This document shows, in pieces, positions 17,098-17,719 of a stretch of DNA of 17,719 nucleotides. The stretch's first letter is position 1. Every line of letters begins with the position of its first letter. This stretch comes from Russula earlei (Eukaryota; Basidiomycota; Agaricomycetes; Russulales; Russulaceae). The translations under genes and the position numbers were made by a program. The DNA is taken from assembly GCA_025769875.1 (NCBI GenBank), contig JAGFNK010000949.1:1-17719 (forward strand). The letters run 5' to 3'. The notes beneath the pieces were generated by a model. It did no database searches. It had not been told where the DNA came from and saw nothing but the letters and a program-made list of their open reading frames with translations.

Positions 17098-17477
17098 GGA
17101 AGGATTAAGTTGACTCTGCTTATAGGCAACTCAGTGAACAATAAAAGTAAAATATTTCAAGTGCTGAGTAGGCTCTGTTGTGGCCACAAATTATATTACA
17201 TAAGTAATATCTTTAGTTGAGCACAAAAAATGTGACAAAAAAGGTTAAATATGGACAGTCTACTCATTCTGGCACAACATCTACCCTAGCCTGGCTAAAA
17301 GTTGTGCCAGAATGAGTAGACTGTCCTTATTTAACCTTTTTTGTCACATTTTTTGTGCTCAACTAAAGTCATTACTTATATAAATTTGTGGCCATGGCCA
17401 GAGCCTACTCAGCACTTTAAATATTTACTTGTATTGTCCACAGAGTTGACTATAAGCAGAGTCGACTTATCCCTTCC
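17098..17477. mobile_element. 380-bp fold-back element (long inverted repeat)
   Basis: Left arm 17098-17278 and right arm 17301-17477 are reverse complements over about 180 bp with a 22-nt loop. The inner halves are nearly identical (GGACAGTCTACTCATTCTGG with CCAGAATGAGTAGACTGTCC) while the outer ends show more changes. Outer termini are GGAAGG…CCTTCC. It is AT-rich, has no coding frame, and is typical of a MITE or fold-back transposon. No family name can be given. Confidence 0.85.
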
Positions 17478-17627
17478 TTCCCATCATGTAGGCCACTTGT
17501 CCCCATGGAAGGGCTCCTTTGGCTATGCCTTTGTGTGGAACATGCTGGCACAGGCACTGGCTATTGGAGCTCAGAAGTGAACAGTGGATGAGGTGAGAGA
17601 CAATGGCTTAATTGGATAGATTCATAC
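17478..17627. other. Unassigned DNA between fold-back element and LTR A
   Basis: A short plus-strand frame (CHVGHLSPWKGSFGYAFVWN, stop TGA 17578-17580) is present, but its start lies inside the fold-back arm and nothing is recognised. I treat it as non-coding. Confidence 0.3.
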
Positions 17628-17719
17628 TGTTACAAACCAAGGCCAGGTCCTGGCCGTAGATTGTCCTATTTCACTCAAGAGAGACCTCTCTCACTTTGCA
17701 TTGCCAACTCCCTTCCATT
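17628..17719 (+). mobile_element. 5' end of another LTR A, cut by the window edge
   Basis: TGTTACAAACC and the following bases match the reverse complement of 5939-5855 almost throughout. This confirms the U3 terminus of family A. Whether it is a solo LTR or the start of a full element lies outside the window; the left flank is CATAC. Confidence 0.85.

Noticed and set aside
1..17719. CRISPR arrays, tRNA and rRNA genes
   Set aside because: No regularly spaced repeats with unique spacers, no tRNA-like cloverleaf and no rRNA signature were seen; the repeats present are transposon-derived.

Overview
The window reads as nuclear DNA of a filamentous fungus, most probably an agaricomycete basidiomycete. 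The reasons are short GT..AG introns (about 45-75 nt), a fungal Ty1/copia element, a pogo-type transposase family common in mushroom genomes, and a decayed CNH domain of the fungal Rho-GEF type. There is no bacterial-style operon, no rRNA and no CRISPR array.

Layout. 1-1032: CpG-rich, decayed 3' part of a CNH-domain gene. 1839-4580: stretch bounded by 12-bp inverted termini (CATCAGGAAAAA) with CTATGTAG-like repeats near both ends and possible exons inside. It is a candidate, previously undescribed DNA transposon, and a 97-bp hairpin MITE with the same termini lies at 14591-14687. 4608-5110: 5' stub of a copia element (LTR end, primer site, start of gag). 5111-5939: solo LTR A with a 5-bp target duplication. 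5941-8178: large inverted pair of LTR B copies (B1 minus, B2 plus). 6902-9839 (minus strand): pogo/CENP-B-like transposase pseudogene into which B2 inserted. 10150-10449: piece of LTR A. 10450-14492: decayed copia element with two LTRs, gag, protease and part of integrase but no reverse transcriptase, carrying solo LTR C. 14493-15180: unresolved repeat-derived DNA. 15218-15903: the only apparently intact gene, a two-exon gene for a small secreted protein with its own TATA box and a two-codon upstream ORF. 16734-17039: possible exon. 17098-17477: 380-bp fold-back element. 17628-17719: start of a further LTR A, cut by the window end.

How it fits together. This is a nested transposon graveyard between gene-bearing flanks. 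At least three LTR families (A, B, C), a copia family, a pogo family and two fold-back families are layered. Order of events can be read from the target duplications: LTR A went into the end of LTR B1, LTR B2 into the transposase gene, LTR C into the copia element. Nearly all in-frame stops in the copia and pogo genes are TGA where CGA (Arg) is plausible, and one catalytic Asp codon has changed GAT to AAT at a former CpG. This is what deamination of methylated CpG (or a RIP-like process) would leave. The repeat regions are visibly CpG-poor, the flanks CpG-rich.

All calls come from reading the sequence by eye; no database search was run.
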